Below are positions 56,028 through 64,000 of a stretch of 64,000 bases of DNA, one piece after another (within the stretch, counting starts at the first letter, position 1; each line of letters opens with the position of its first letter). This DNA comes from Cedecea davisae DSM 4568. Its GTDB lineage: Bacteria; Pseudomonadota; Gammaproteobacteria; Enterobacterales; Enterobacteriaceae. The DNA is taken from positions 642,015 to 706,014 of the forward strand of contig NZ_KE161030.1 in the NCBI RefSeq assembly GCF_000412335.2, in the 5' to 3' direction. Below the pieces are notes generated by a model that saw only the letters and a program-made list of their open reading frames with translations, was not told the DNA's origin and ran no database searches. The position numbers were made by a program, and so were the translations under genes.

Positions 56028-57170
56028 CTATAGATCAGGGATAAAACCGGTATTGCGCAGACTGGTGATAACTCCACGCATTAAATATGAGTTTGAGAAC
56101 TTCGCCGTGTACGTCCTTGCGCCTTCCTCTACGGGTTGAAGCATCCCCCGCTCAATGAGTTTACCAATCTGATAAGTTATCTGCGGCCCCTTAAGCTCCG
56201 GAAGAACGCCCTTCAAGTCACCGGCTTTAATGGTGCCTTTTTCGACGGCTTTTTTTAGCACTTTTGCCTCAAGGTCATTAATTAGTCCGCGCTCCACCGA
56301 ATAATCTACGGCAGGGTATAAAATTTTCGTGCTGAGGAAACTCAGGCTGGTTAGCTGGTCTACTTTTTTCAGCTCTACCGATATTCCGGATAGTACATAC
56401 AGGCACCATCTTTCCAGCCCCTCTTCTGTACCTTTATCCGCTTCGCTCAACATAGCGTAGTAACGCTCCCGGTCATTACAGAAAACCGCTGTAGGGTTCA
56501 GCACCCGGCCACCGGCCTGCACATTAAAGCCGTATTTTATTAACAGGGCGTAGGTCAGTAAGCGGACAGTTCGACCATTACCATTCCCGAATGGGTGGAT
56601 CCAGCCGAAACGATGGTGCGCCAGAGCTATCTTCATTAGGTCATATTTTGGTTTATCTGCGCGGTTAATGAAGGCGGTCAACTCTTCCATATATCCCGGC
56701 ACCTGTATGTGCTCAGGTGGCAGGTGTTCCGATTGTGCGATACTGACGTTGTGCTGGCGATATGCTCCTGGTGTTTTATCTCCTTCCCTGTCCAGTCCCG
56801 ATACAGCAAGGCCATGGAGTTCCCGAATGAAATGCTCGGTTATCGGCTCACCGTTTTTAAAATGCTGGTCGATAAACTCCATTGCCTCTTCGATGTTGTA
56901 AATCTCTTTCAGCTGATCGGTGGAACTCCTGGTACCCTCAACCTTGCTTTCAACGTAATCGGCAAGTGTAGTGTGGTTCCCCTCGATACGGGCAGACCCC
57001 AGACTCTCAAGCATGTGAAAAACATCTTTTAACTGGACAAACAGAATCGGGTGTACGTCAGTTTCAAGCCTCAGGTGCCGGAGCAATTCCAGCTCTGTTA
57101 AAATATCCACCAGCGGAGAGTCAAACTCTGGATTGAGCAGCCCTAGTTCGAAGTGATTAAAGGTAGCCAT
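56028..57170 (-). CDS. Fic-family protein with N-terminal inhibitory motif
   Basis: The 380-residue protein has a Fic_N part with the inhibitory helix pattern [S/T]xxxE[G/N] (Ser59 to Gly64, SARIEG), the Fic core with HPFGNGNGR starting at His192, and a C-terminal winged helix (about 300–360). Such proteins add AMP or a related group to target proteins and keep themselves off through the Glu63 helix. The winged helix suggests DNA binding and self-control. In an island it may be a toxin-like or defence effector. Confidence 0.9.
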   Translation of the reverse strand: MATFNHFELGLLNPEFDSPLVDILTELELLRHLRLETDVHPILFVQLKDVFHMLESLGSARIEGNHTTLADYVESKVEGTRSSTDQLKEIYNIEEAMEFIDQHFKNGEPITEHFIRELHGLAVSGLDREGDKTPGAYRQHNVSIAQSEHLPPEHIQVPGYMEELTAFINRADKPKYDLMKIALAHHRFGWIHPFGNGNGRTVRLLTYALLIKYGFNVQAGGRVLNPTAVFCNDRERYYAMLSEADKGTEEGLERWCLYVLSGISVELKKVDQLTSLSFLSTKILYPAVDYSVERGLINDLEAKVLKKAVEKGTIKAGDLKGVLPELKGPQITYQIGKLIERGMLQPVEEGARTYTAKFSNSYLMRGVITSLRNTGFIPDL

Positions 57171-57847
57171 AATTTAGTTATCTAAACTCGTGGTTAATTC
57201 ATATCTCAAAATCTACACGAAAATCTCTTTCCAATCCATTGGTTGAGTAGAGGTGTCGTTAGTTGTTATCTCAAATCACCATAATGCTAGATATCAAAAA
57301 ATGTAGAGCGAAATGAAACACAGTGGAACGGGGTGAGGTGGATTTAAACCATCTTAAAAGCATGGCGGAAGCCGCAACCAGGTGGCAATGGTGCGTTTAG
57401 TTTGGTATTGCCAACGTAAAAAGGGCTAACAACAAAACCACGTACACGCATGGCACTTACCCCACCTTGCCGTATCGCTAAGGGACAACGGCAGACCCCC
57501 AGCGGGGTGACAGTTCGCAGTAAGGTTCGCACTACGCAGCAATCAGCTTCCAGCGTGCGCCGGGTTGATTCGAGCTGTTGGCGTTTACCGAACAATCCCA
57601 TACGCTGAAGCAGGTAGGCTACGCCGGACATATCGAGCGGCGGAGCGCCGATCTCACCTGCCGCCCATTCAAGGTTATCTGGTTAGTAGTAGCTCAGGAC
57701 CTCTTTTTTACGGCTGGTCATTCTCATGGCTGGCTGATTCCTTATCGTGTGATAGATGTATCATACAATAATTGGGTTAAAGGGGGAGCTTTACCGCCTG
57801 ATGTTCTGTATGAATAACAACCAGATTTTATGGGCAGAAAAAGATAT
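57171..57847. other. Gene-free stretch before attR1 with boundary repeat copy 3
   Basis: No supported gene. At 57490–57535 a third related boundary repeat (CCCAGCGGGGTGACAGTTCG, then CAGTAAGGTTCGCAC) follows the Fic gene. A 95-codon minus frame (57344–57631) and two plus frames near 57570 have no ribosome sites and are not called. Confidence 0.5.
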
Positions 57848-57928
57848 GGGGGTACTTTTGGGGGTATCTGGAAAAACTAAACAATAAAAACACCAACAAA
57901 AACATAGGCTATTATCTATATGTTTTGT

Positions 57929-57945
57929 TCCTATTATCGCACCAT
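57929..57945 (+). other. attR-like copy 1
   Basis: TCCTATTATCGCACCATT matches the thrW end and its first flanking bases except for one missing G. A pair of GGGGGTA words (57848–57866) lies 63 bases before it, as at the other att copies. It is the likely right end of the P4-like element. Confidence 0.65.
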
Positions 57946-58224
57946 TTCATGCTTTTACCTTATAAATAATGAGGTTAGATAGAAATATCTATGCTTCATT
58001 GCATCTATAAAGGTCGGTAAATCATTCCCTAAAACTGCCGTTATGATTGATGGTGTTCGGGGAAGATGTTAACCATAACGGCCTGTAGTTGTACAGCTAG
58101 AACAGGCACTAAGAACTCGAAGCTGATGACGATGCCACGTCTTTAAATCCTTCCCAAAGCAGACTAACTAAGCATTTAAGCCCGATGTGCTGGCAGCAAT
58201 GATTCTTCTGAACTGCTAGCGTAA

Positions 58225-58335
58225 ACAGGTCTATGGTGGTATGTACCTGTAAACGATGGTTCTACCAGCGTTTCGGTCACGCTCCCGCAAGGGTACTTCA
58301 ACCCTGAAAGGTACACGGTTATCCTGATAAGTTAG
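58225..58335 (+). pseudogene. Fragment of a phage structural-like gene
   Basis: Thirty-six codons read TGLWWYVPVNDGSTSVSVTL and on to VILIS before a TAG at 58333. The composition is that of a real protein, perhaps the end of a tail or fibre gene, but there is no start. The rest of 57946–58406 shows nothing I can support. Confidence 0.35.
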
Positions 58336-58406
58336 CTAGTCTGTACATAAGCCCTCTTAGACTGTCGCTTTGCTCCGCAGGTCGCTAGTACCACCAACGG
58401 GGCTTT

Positions 58407-58739
58407 ATGGCTTCTATTGTTTCAGCTATGATGGATTTTTATACCAACGGGCTGAATTTTATGGAAAAGATAATCAAGATTAGTTTTAACTATAAAGGCA
58501 ATGACTCCGAGGTTAATTATGATCACATTGATGATGGTTATGACCAGATAAATGGAGTATTGGAATACATTGCAGATATTTGCGTAATTCCCGACTTGAT
58601 CGTTGCAGGGAAACCGGGAGCGACACGGAAAGCTATAGGGAAGCTTAACCTTTCTGCATATGATGTTTCCGATGTTCGTTTCCAGTTGGAGACAGGTGAA
58701 TGGGTCGATGTTGAGGATGAGCGGCTCAGAAACGTTTAA
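58407..58739 (+). CDS. Hypothetical protein, 110 residues
   Basis: The ATG at 58407 opens a 110-residue acidic protein (VNYDHIDDGYDQINGVLEYIADICVIPDLIV). No family is recognised. A weak GGGGC precedes the start. The gene is AT-rich and stands alone among decayed phage sequences between the two right att copies. The ATG at 58464 is an alternative start (MEKIIKISFNYKG). Confidence 0.5.
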   Translation: MASIVSAMMDFYTNGLNFMEKIIKISFNYKGNDSEVNYDHIDDGYDQINGVLEYIADICVIPDLIVAGKPGATRKAIGKLNLSAYDVSDVRFQLETGEWVDVEDERLRNV

Positions 58740-59559
58740 TTGGGTCGTCAAGAAAACAGACAGATACTGTGTTGTACTCGTTATGTAGTACAAAAAAGAC
58801 CTAATCTCATCAGACTAGTTGCCGAAAAGACCCCGAACCCAATAGCGGGAACGGGGTGAGGCCTCGGTAACTCAAAGTAAAGCGTCTCCGCTTACGGCTG
58901 CACCCGATAACCTCCGAAATGGGAGCCAGATGCAGCGTGTAAGCGCCCTCCTTAATTGAGAAAGGCAAAGGTATTGCCCAGTGCTTTATAACGTCTCCAG
59001 CTCTTGTAGTTCGTCTGAGGTGATCTTGTCCTCTGCTAGTTTCTGCTGTAGCGCTACCTTACGGCGAGCCACTGCCTTTCGTGCTTCAAAGGCTGCGTTG
59101 CGGTCTGCCCCTTACCCGCGTTTCTTATCCTCAATTCGGTGGATTAACCTATTTCGACTACATTGATAAACGCTTGACCGAGGTCATGCGCGACAATCCG
59201 CCTGTAGTTACTCCTGGCTACCGCTTTAAAAAACTTCAGGTGCAGATCGTTGGATGCATCTGTCAAAACTTGTCACCCGCTGGCCCCGCCTGGGGGGATT
59301 CGAGGTTATATGCGCGCTAAGTTACAGTTGTGATGAAGTGTTAATCACATTGCCAACTAAGCTTTTGGACAGAATATGGACATACATTTTGCATGAACAA
59401 CCGAGTAAATTTTGATAAGTTAGTTCACAATGCATCGAAAATGTTGGGGGAGATCAAAAGCCAAGATTAATGTGGCCGTATGTTTCCATGTTCCACTTAT
59501 CGCTGATAAATGTTTAAAGCTAAGATGCTACTAACAGCATTTCGCTAACGGAGATTTTT
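58740..59559. other. Intergenic stretch with gene fragments
   Basis: On the minus strand, 58986–59109 reads as a protein end (ADRNAAFEARKAVARRKVAL…ITSDELQELETL, stop at 58986). On the plus strand, 59104–59322 reads as another fragment (LTRVSYPQFGGLTYFDYIDKRL…GYRFKKLQVQIVG). They meet head-on at about 59105, which points to a rearrangement joint. 59330–59559 holds no gene and probably carries the promoter of the DUF262 gene. Confidence 0.45.
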
Positions 59560-60723
59560 ATGTCTTTACTTGATAATGATAACGATATTTTTGAAATAGA
59601 AGATGAAACATATCCAATTGATGAATTCGAATTAACAACTACTCCCAACGATTTTAACATGTTGACTATAATAAGTTTTATTAGGTCGAAAGTGTTTAAA
59701 ATTCCTTCTTTTCAACGGCACTTTGTTTGGGATATAAAGAAATCCTCAAAGCTAATCGAGTCGCTGTTAATAGGCTTGCCAATCCCACAAATTTTCCTCT
59801 ATGAAAAAGGGAAAAATGAGTTTTTAGTAATTGATGGGCAACAGCGTTTAATGTCACTATATTATTTCTTCAGTGGTAGATTTCCTAAGATGGAAAAAAG
59901 ATCTGAATTAAGGAAAGTTTTTGATAGGCATGGATACATACCAGATGAAATTCTGGCTGATGATGATTATTTTGTAAAGTTTAATCTTAAACTTGATGGT
60001 ATTGTCGATGGTCAGTTAAATAAATTCAATGGAAGAAATTATGACACTCTAGGTGAGTTTCAAACGACGTTGAATCTCGCAACCATTCGAAACATGATTA
60101 TAAGACCTGTAGCCCAGGACTCTGAAGATGGAGCAATGTTTGAAATTTTTAACCGTTTGAATAGTGGTGGTGTAAATCTTGCTCCACAAGAAATTCGAAT
60201 GAGTTTATATCATTCTGAATTTTTAGAGATGCTTTTAAACTTAAATGAGCATCCGCATTGGCGATTAATATTAGCTAAAAAAGTCATTGACGTACGACTA
60301 AATGATGTAGAAGCGTTATTACGTTCCTTTGCGATGGCTATATACCTTGATAACTATAAAAGCTCAGTAAATGGATTCCTGAATAATTTTTCGAATGCTA
60401 CGAAAAACTTCCCCCCTCATAACATTGCATTTTATCAGGACTTATGGCGTGCTTTTATGGATGCCTGCTCCGATCTCAATGAAGAAAGTTTTAGAACAGG
60501 AGGAAGCCGGCTCAGTATCACACTCTTCGAGTCTGTTTTTTCAGCTAGTGTTGAAGAATCACTGCGTTCAGGAAAAATTGATATCAAAAAAATATCCCCT
60601 GCTTATATCGAACGTTTGAAATCTGATGCCGCCTTCATAGGCTATAGTACAGGAAAAACTACTAGAGGTGAGTTCGTTAGGGGACGAATTAAAAGGGCCA
60701 AAGAAATTCTCAAGGAGTTTTAA
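59560..60723 (+). CDS. DUF262 protein (ParB/Srx fold, GmrS-like)
   Basis: The 387-residue protein carries the DUF262 core: IPSFQRHFVW (residues 48–57), LIESLLIGLPIPQIFLYE and the nucleotide-site motif Asp92-Gly-Gln-Gln-Arg96, then FNRLNSGGVNLAPQEIRMSLY. DUF262 proteins include the NTP-dependent GmrS subunit of type IV restriction and occur in many defence gene sets. Here it lacks a DUF1524 HNH half. The next gene starts directly at its stop, so translation is coupled. It probably senses or switches the HEPN partner. Confidence 0.85.
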   Translation: MSLLDNDNDIFEIEDETYPIDEFELTTTPNDFNMLTIISFIRSKVFKIPSFQRHFVWDIKKSSKLIESLLIGLPIPQIFLYEKGKNEFLVIDGQQRLMSLYYFFSGRFPKMEKRSELRKVFDRHGYIPDEILADDDYFVKFNLKLDGIVDGQLNKFNGRNYDTLGEFQTTLNLATIRNMIIRPVAQDSEDGAMFEIFNRLNSGGVNLAPQEIRMSLYHSEFLEMLLNLNEHPHWRLILAKKVIDVRLNDVEALLRSFAMAIYLDNYKSSVNGFLNNFSNATKNFPPHNIAFYQDLWRAFMDACSDLNEESFRTGGSRLSITLFESVFSASVEESLRSGKIDIKKISPAYIERLKSDAAFIGYSTGKTTRGEFVRGRIKRAKEILKEF

Positions 60724-61287
60724 ATGAACGATATGGGGAAGCAGGCAATTGATAGTTTATACACGGATTTTGTAGAAAACTATGGGAGACTCATTGAAAT
60801 TGGCGAAGTAAGCTTCGCCAACTCTTATAAATCTCAGTTTGCTAAAGTGATTCTTCTGGCATGCGCAAGCTATTTTGAATCAGCAACAACACTTGTAATT
60901 CACTCAATGTTAAACCCAACACGTTGCAATATAACAAGACAATTTATTGAAAATAAGGCGTTGAGTAGACAATATCACGCTCTTTTTGATTGGAATAATC
61001 GCTCTGTAAACAAATTTTTTGCATTTTTCGGTGCGGATTTTAAAACTTTCATGGCTGCGAAGATGAGGCAAGATGCTGATATAAAAAGAAGTATAGATAA
61101 TTTCCTTGAGTTAGGAGATTTACGAAACCAGTTAGCTCATGAAAACTATGCATTGTTTAGATTGAATCTCACGCCTGAAGAAATTTATGAAAAGTTTAAT
61201 GGCGCCCATATATTTATAGATAATTTAAATGGTTATATGAATGAATATAAGGAGGCGTTACAAGCTCAGTTGGCTCAAGAACCATAA
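60724..61287 (+). CDS. HEPN-domain protein, RiboL-PSP or MAE_28990 type
   Basis: The 187-residue helical protein has the HEPN catalytic motif R-x4-H: Arg134 and His139 in LGDLRNQLAHENY. Families of this type are found beside DUF262 genes and act as ribonucleases in abortive infection or toxin systems. The ATG follows the DUF262 stop without a gap. Residues 30–60 (SYKSQFAKVILLACASYFESATTLVIHSML) form the first long helices of the bundle. Confidence 0.82.
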   Translation: MNDMGKQAIDSLYTDFVENYGRLIEIGEVSFANSYKSQFAKVILLACASYFESATTLVIHSMLNPTRCNITRQFIENKALSRQYHALFDWNNRSVNKFFAFFGADFKTFMAAKMRQDADIKRSIDNFLELGDLRNQLAHENYALFRLNLTPEEIYEKFNGAHIFIDNLNGYMNEYKEALQAQLAQEP

Positions 61288-61368
61288 TGGCTATTTCAGA
61301 ATTTGATAAAGTTTAATAAAATGGATATATATGTTTTTTAACGTCAACATGGAATTAAGGGGTGTCCT

Positions 61369-62204
61369 ATGAAAGCTGTAGATTTAATAAAAAAATGGAA
61401 TTGTACGTACACTCTGCACTTTACGCATGCGAATTATCAATTGCTGCTGGATCTGCTATGTCCTTCTCAAAGGAAAAATGGAATGTTGGACCTAGTTTAC
61501 ATAGCGCTGCAAATCGACCACAGTTAAACAATAAAATACTTCCTTTGACACTGAAAACATCTGATATCTTTCAGCTTGCATTGCATGTAATGAATGATCT
61601 TAAAGTTCCGCAGAAAGAAAAAAATGGTGGTCGTCGAATGTTTAATATCAACGACTTAACTCCCCCAGATGAGATAATGTCTGCACAAACTATACTTTAT
61701 CTTTTTTGCTTGTTAGAGGAATACGAATTTCTTACTTATGAGAATACACTTACATCAAATCTAAGTAGGGTGTGTCATAGTGATCAGTACACACTGAAAA
61801 ATCTAGAGGAATTAGGGGTTGAAGGAGTAAAGAAAAAAAGTATTGAAAGGCATATGGCTACATATCAATTTTCAGCATGCCGAAAAAGAATTAAGTATTG
61901 GGGTAAAATGGGGTTAAAAGAGTTACCAGAGGGCAGAATCGCTCTATACGAGCAAGCTTCAAAAAGAAGAAATGAATTAACGCATTTATCTACACCAACC
62001 CCTGCATCAAGATTTGAGGCAGTAAATTATTATTTAGTTTGCCGAAATCTGGTGCGTGATATAGCAATATCTTTCGCAGATGAGAGTATCAATGAACTTG
62101 ATATTGAATGGGACATTTGGAGTGAACTTGAACATGATGTACAAAATGATAGTTTAGTTCATGACTTAGCAAAAGTTATAAACAATAATCAAATTCATAG
62201 TTAG
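61369..62204 (+). CDS. Second HEPN-like protein, frame split at an A7 run
   Basis: The best ribosome site (AAGGGG) points to the ATG at 61369, which reads MKAVDLIKKW and then enters a frame ending after about 52 codons. A −1 shift at the A7 run 61389–61395 joins it to a long frame that otherwise starts at ATG 61395 (269 residues). That frame has its own HEPN-like motif Arg192-x4-His197 (RRNELTHLS). It may be programmed slippage, phase variation or a sequencing error. Together with the two genes before it, it forms a likely three-gene defence unit. Confidence 0.6.
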
Positions 62205-62408
62205 ATTGAAATTTAAAGTTTTGCTTTGCCCACTTTACAGCGCTTGAGCTTATGTTTTTATGAACTAAAGCTTGTGTAGCATGTCCTGCCAGCTATTAAT
62301 ATCATTCTGAAGGTTTATGCAGAACGTTACAGGGGTTCTTTTGGGGGGGGGGATTGGGTAAGGCATATAAAGTTCATTAAATTCAATCGGTTAATTGGTG
62401 TTTTTTGT
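62205..62408. other. Gap before attR2
   Basis: No gene seen. At 62332–62352 a degenerate form of the paired GGGGGTA word is present, with one half grown to ten G. It lies 57 bases before the att copy. Confidence 0.5.
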
Positions 62409-62425
62409 TCCTGTTATCGGCACCA
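62409..62425 (+). other. attR-like copy 2, outer right end of the island
   Basis: TCCTGTTATCGGCACCA differs from the thrW end by one base, outside the last 12. It marks the junction with host DNA or an older insertion. Confidence 0.7.
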
Positions 62426-62448
62426 GTAACCACGCGATATTCACCAAA

Positions 62449-62600
62449 TCAGGAAGGCCACCTTGTGCCATTTACTGCCAGAAATGCGTCAATTTGCATG
62501 GCATGCTGTGTAAGGTGGTTAGGTGCCAGATGGGCATAACGCTGAATCATTTCTATGCTTTCCCATCCTCCCATTTCCAGTCCTCCTTAACGCAGCTCGC
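62449..62600 (-). pseudogene. Remnant of a tyrosine integrase C-terminus
   Basis: The minus strand reads [24 protein letters not shown] followed by [13 protein letters not shown], the tail of a phage integrase including the catalytic Tyr of QRYAHL. A stop interrupts it upstream at about 62587, and the preceding HSLASC-like piece is in another frame. It lies just outside attR2, so an older element once used the same site. Confidence 0.7.
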
Positions 62601-62759
62601 CAGGCTGTGTTTGTAGTAGCACAGTAAAATTGGCCACCTGTAGGATAGGGCTGTCAGCCCGCCCGGACTGGCACTTACACCGGCGGGGCTTCCGTAAGAC
62701 AGGCGAAAGCAGAACGTATCTGTATCAAAAACATCCCCCAGACTTTCCAGGTGTTGGTG

Positions 62760-63353
62760 TTAAGGAATGATTTTTTTAATTTTATAGATTTGGTAAAGCT
62801 GTTGCATGCTGACTAAATGCGTCCTGCGCATCACGTTCCGTAAATGTGAGTATAAAGTTTTATTTTCGATAGACAGTCTGTTGCATATTACGCGATGGCT
62901 TATTCCTCTGAAGAAAAGGTTAAGGATCCTCGTTTCTTTACGGCTGACATAGAACGTATCGCTGCGGTGTAGCTGACTTTTGTTATCAGACAGGTACAGA
63001 TGTTCTGCTTTCATTCTGTCCAGTACCGGGCGTATGTCACGGCGATTAATGATAATCAGGTTATCAGCCATCACTAAGAGCCTGTTTATCGGCGTGCACC
63101 TCACTTCGGTCAGGATGTAGAACAGCGTGTTTCGATAGCGCTGTACGAGTCGCCGAAGCTCTGCCTGTCCCCATTCGTTACACACCCGGTCTGCTCCCAG
63201 AAATACGCAATGCACCGGATATTCACTCAGCTTTGTGACAACATCCTGCAGCGTATCCACTATTGACACTTTTTGTGGGTACGAGAACTTTTCTTTCAGA
63301 TATACCCTCATTCCCAGCGCTGTAAAACTGCAGTCCTCAGCAATCAGAATCAT
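62760..63353 (-). CDS. LuxR-type (GerE) transcriptional regulator
   Basis: The 197-residue protein has an N-terminal part like a response-regulator receiver (ILIAEDCSFTALGMRVYLK, HCVFLGADRV) and a C-terminal LuxR helix-turn-helix (about 135–190, VSRKETRILNLFFRGISHRVICNRLSIENKTLYSHLRNVMRR). The receiver has an acidic ED pair but no plain phospho-Asp motif, so control by phosphorylation is doubtful. Similar regulators govern fimbriae or surface traits. The target is unknown, and the adjacent DNA on the right is outside the window. Confidence 0.78.
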   Translation of the reverse strand: MILIAEDCSFTALGMRVYLKEKFSYPQKVSIVDTLQDVVTKLSEYPVHCVFLGADRVCNEWGQAELRRLVQRYRNTLFYILTEVRCTPINRLLVMADNLIIINRRDIRPVLDRMKAEHLYLSDNKSQLHRSDTFYVSRKETRILNLFFRGISHRVICNRLSIENKTLYSHLRNVMRRTHLVSMQQLYQIYKIKKIIP

Positions 63354-64000
63354 TAGTCATCTCAATGGGTTTGATTTATTAGTAGGTTATTAATACATTT
63401 ATTTTGTAAATGAAATGTTATTCGCCGTGAATTCTTATAAATAAATTCCTTTTATTTTTTAAATGAAAAAATATTTACCGCCAGGAAAGGGCCCGACTTT
63501 CTTTCGACAGGCAAGGGAGGCCCCAGCTTGTATAAAGCTGTGTGTATTAACGCCGTTAATTTAAAGCGGGACCGTTACTTATATTCACTTTCAGGTAGCT
63601 ACATATTTAGCCTCATTAATGACACCAAGTATCGATGGGCTGAATTTAGATCATTTCACTAAAAAGATCACCTTCTTTGATCACAAATTCTTATTTATCA
63701 AGCAACATTGGATGATTATGCTGATTTGGTGATCTTGTTCAGGATATCGATCTTATTGTTAGTTGCATTGGCATGCCCGAGCAGAATAAATGCCATTATT
63801 TTATTTTGAATTCCCACATTCATTCCGTGGTTTAATATTTATTTAGGGTTTCTGTTCGAGGATTTACGTGAAAGCAGCATGATTGCAGATGGATGCAATT
63901 ATTTTTCAGTAGGCATAATAAGCCTGCGAACTTTAATGTGAGTCATCATTTTATATCCATCGAAATGCCGTTTTTTTCTTTGCTATCAATGTATTGCTCA
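63354..64000. other. AT-rich non-coding end of window
   Basis: No gene is recognisable over 647 bases on either strand. The stretch is AT-rich and lies upstream of the LuxR-type gene, so it probably holds its promoter and that of a gene beyond the window. Confidence 0.55.

Noticed and set aside
57344..57817. Several frames of 68–95 codons on both strands
   Set aside because: Overlapping, without ribosome sites or recognisable protein features.

Overview
The window is chromosomal DNA from a member of the Enterobacteriaceae. Gene order and protein similarity match the E. coli rrnH/aspU–dnaQ–fadE–dinB–proBA–thrW stretch. It also carries a uric-acid (hpx) catabolic cluster of the kind known from Klebsiella. 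The genus cannot be fixed from the sequence alone.

Layout. (1) 1–300: the 3' end of an rRNA operon with a 5S-like terminus that looks interrupted by a stem-loop-rich stretch, followed by tRNA-Asp. (2) 435–9740: conserved core: dkgB, yafC, an MFS exporter, yafD, yafE, mltD, gloB, yafS, rnhA, dnaQ and a second identical tRNA-Asp. (3) 9818–22190: an EamA exporter, then allantoin permease hpxC, hpxSAB (regulator, allantoin racemase, allantoinase), hpxWXYZ (oxamate branch), hpxU (RpiR regulator) and hpxJK (ureidoglycine aminotransferase, allantoate amidohydrolase). Together these take allantoin to allantoate, ureidoglycine, oxalurate and, after a step not encoded here, oxamate to oxalate, releasing ammonia. 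The promoters look nitrogen-controlled. hpxJ has a consensus sigma-54 element with two NtrC-like sites about 110–140 bp upstream, and weaker sigma-54-like elements precede hpxW and hpxC. (4) 22249–37167: core again: yafV, fadE, gmhA, yafJ, yafK/dpaA, dinB, pepD, gpt, frsA, crl, phoE, proB, proA, with FadR, LexA and Pho-box-like sites.

(5) 37277–62425: tRNA-Thr (thrW) is the attachment site of a P4-like satellite. After the integrase come an AlpA-type regulator, an AntA/AntB antirepressor, an RHH regulator with its own terminator, a CI-RNA-like leader with an Icd-like gene, six small satellite genes and a primase with Toprim and DUF927-type helicase parts. Two mirror-image clusters of TTGGTTCA iterons, 6.8 kb apart, look like the ori and crr of P4. 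Between and after them lie cargo genes: a beta-family/sce7726 nuclease-like pair, a miniature tape-measure/transglycosylase protein, a secreted protein, an inhibited-type Fic protein and several unknowns. An imperfect att copy at 57929 ends this element. A second att copy at 62409 ends a further module containing a DUF262–HEPN–HEPN-like gene set, which is probably a defence system. Its third gene has a possible −1 frameshift at an A7 run. Decayed phage fragments lie between, and an integrase remnant lies just outside the last att.

(6) 62760–63353: a LuxR-type regulator. The last 650 bases are AT-rich with no recognisable gene.
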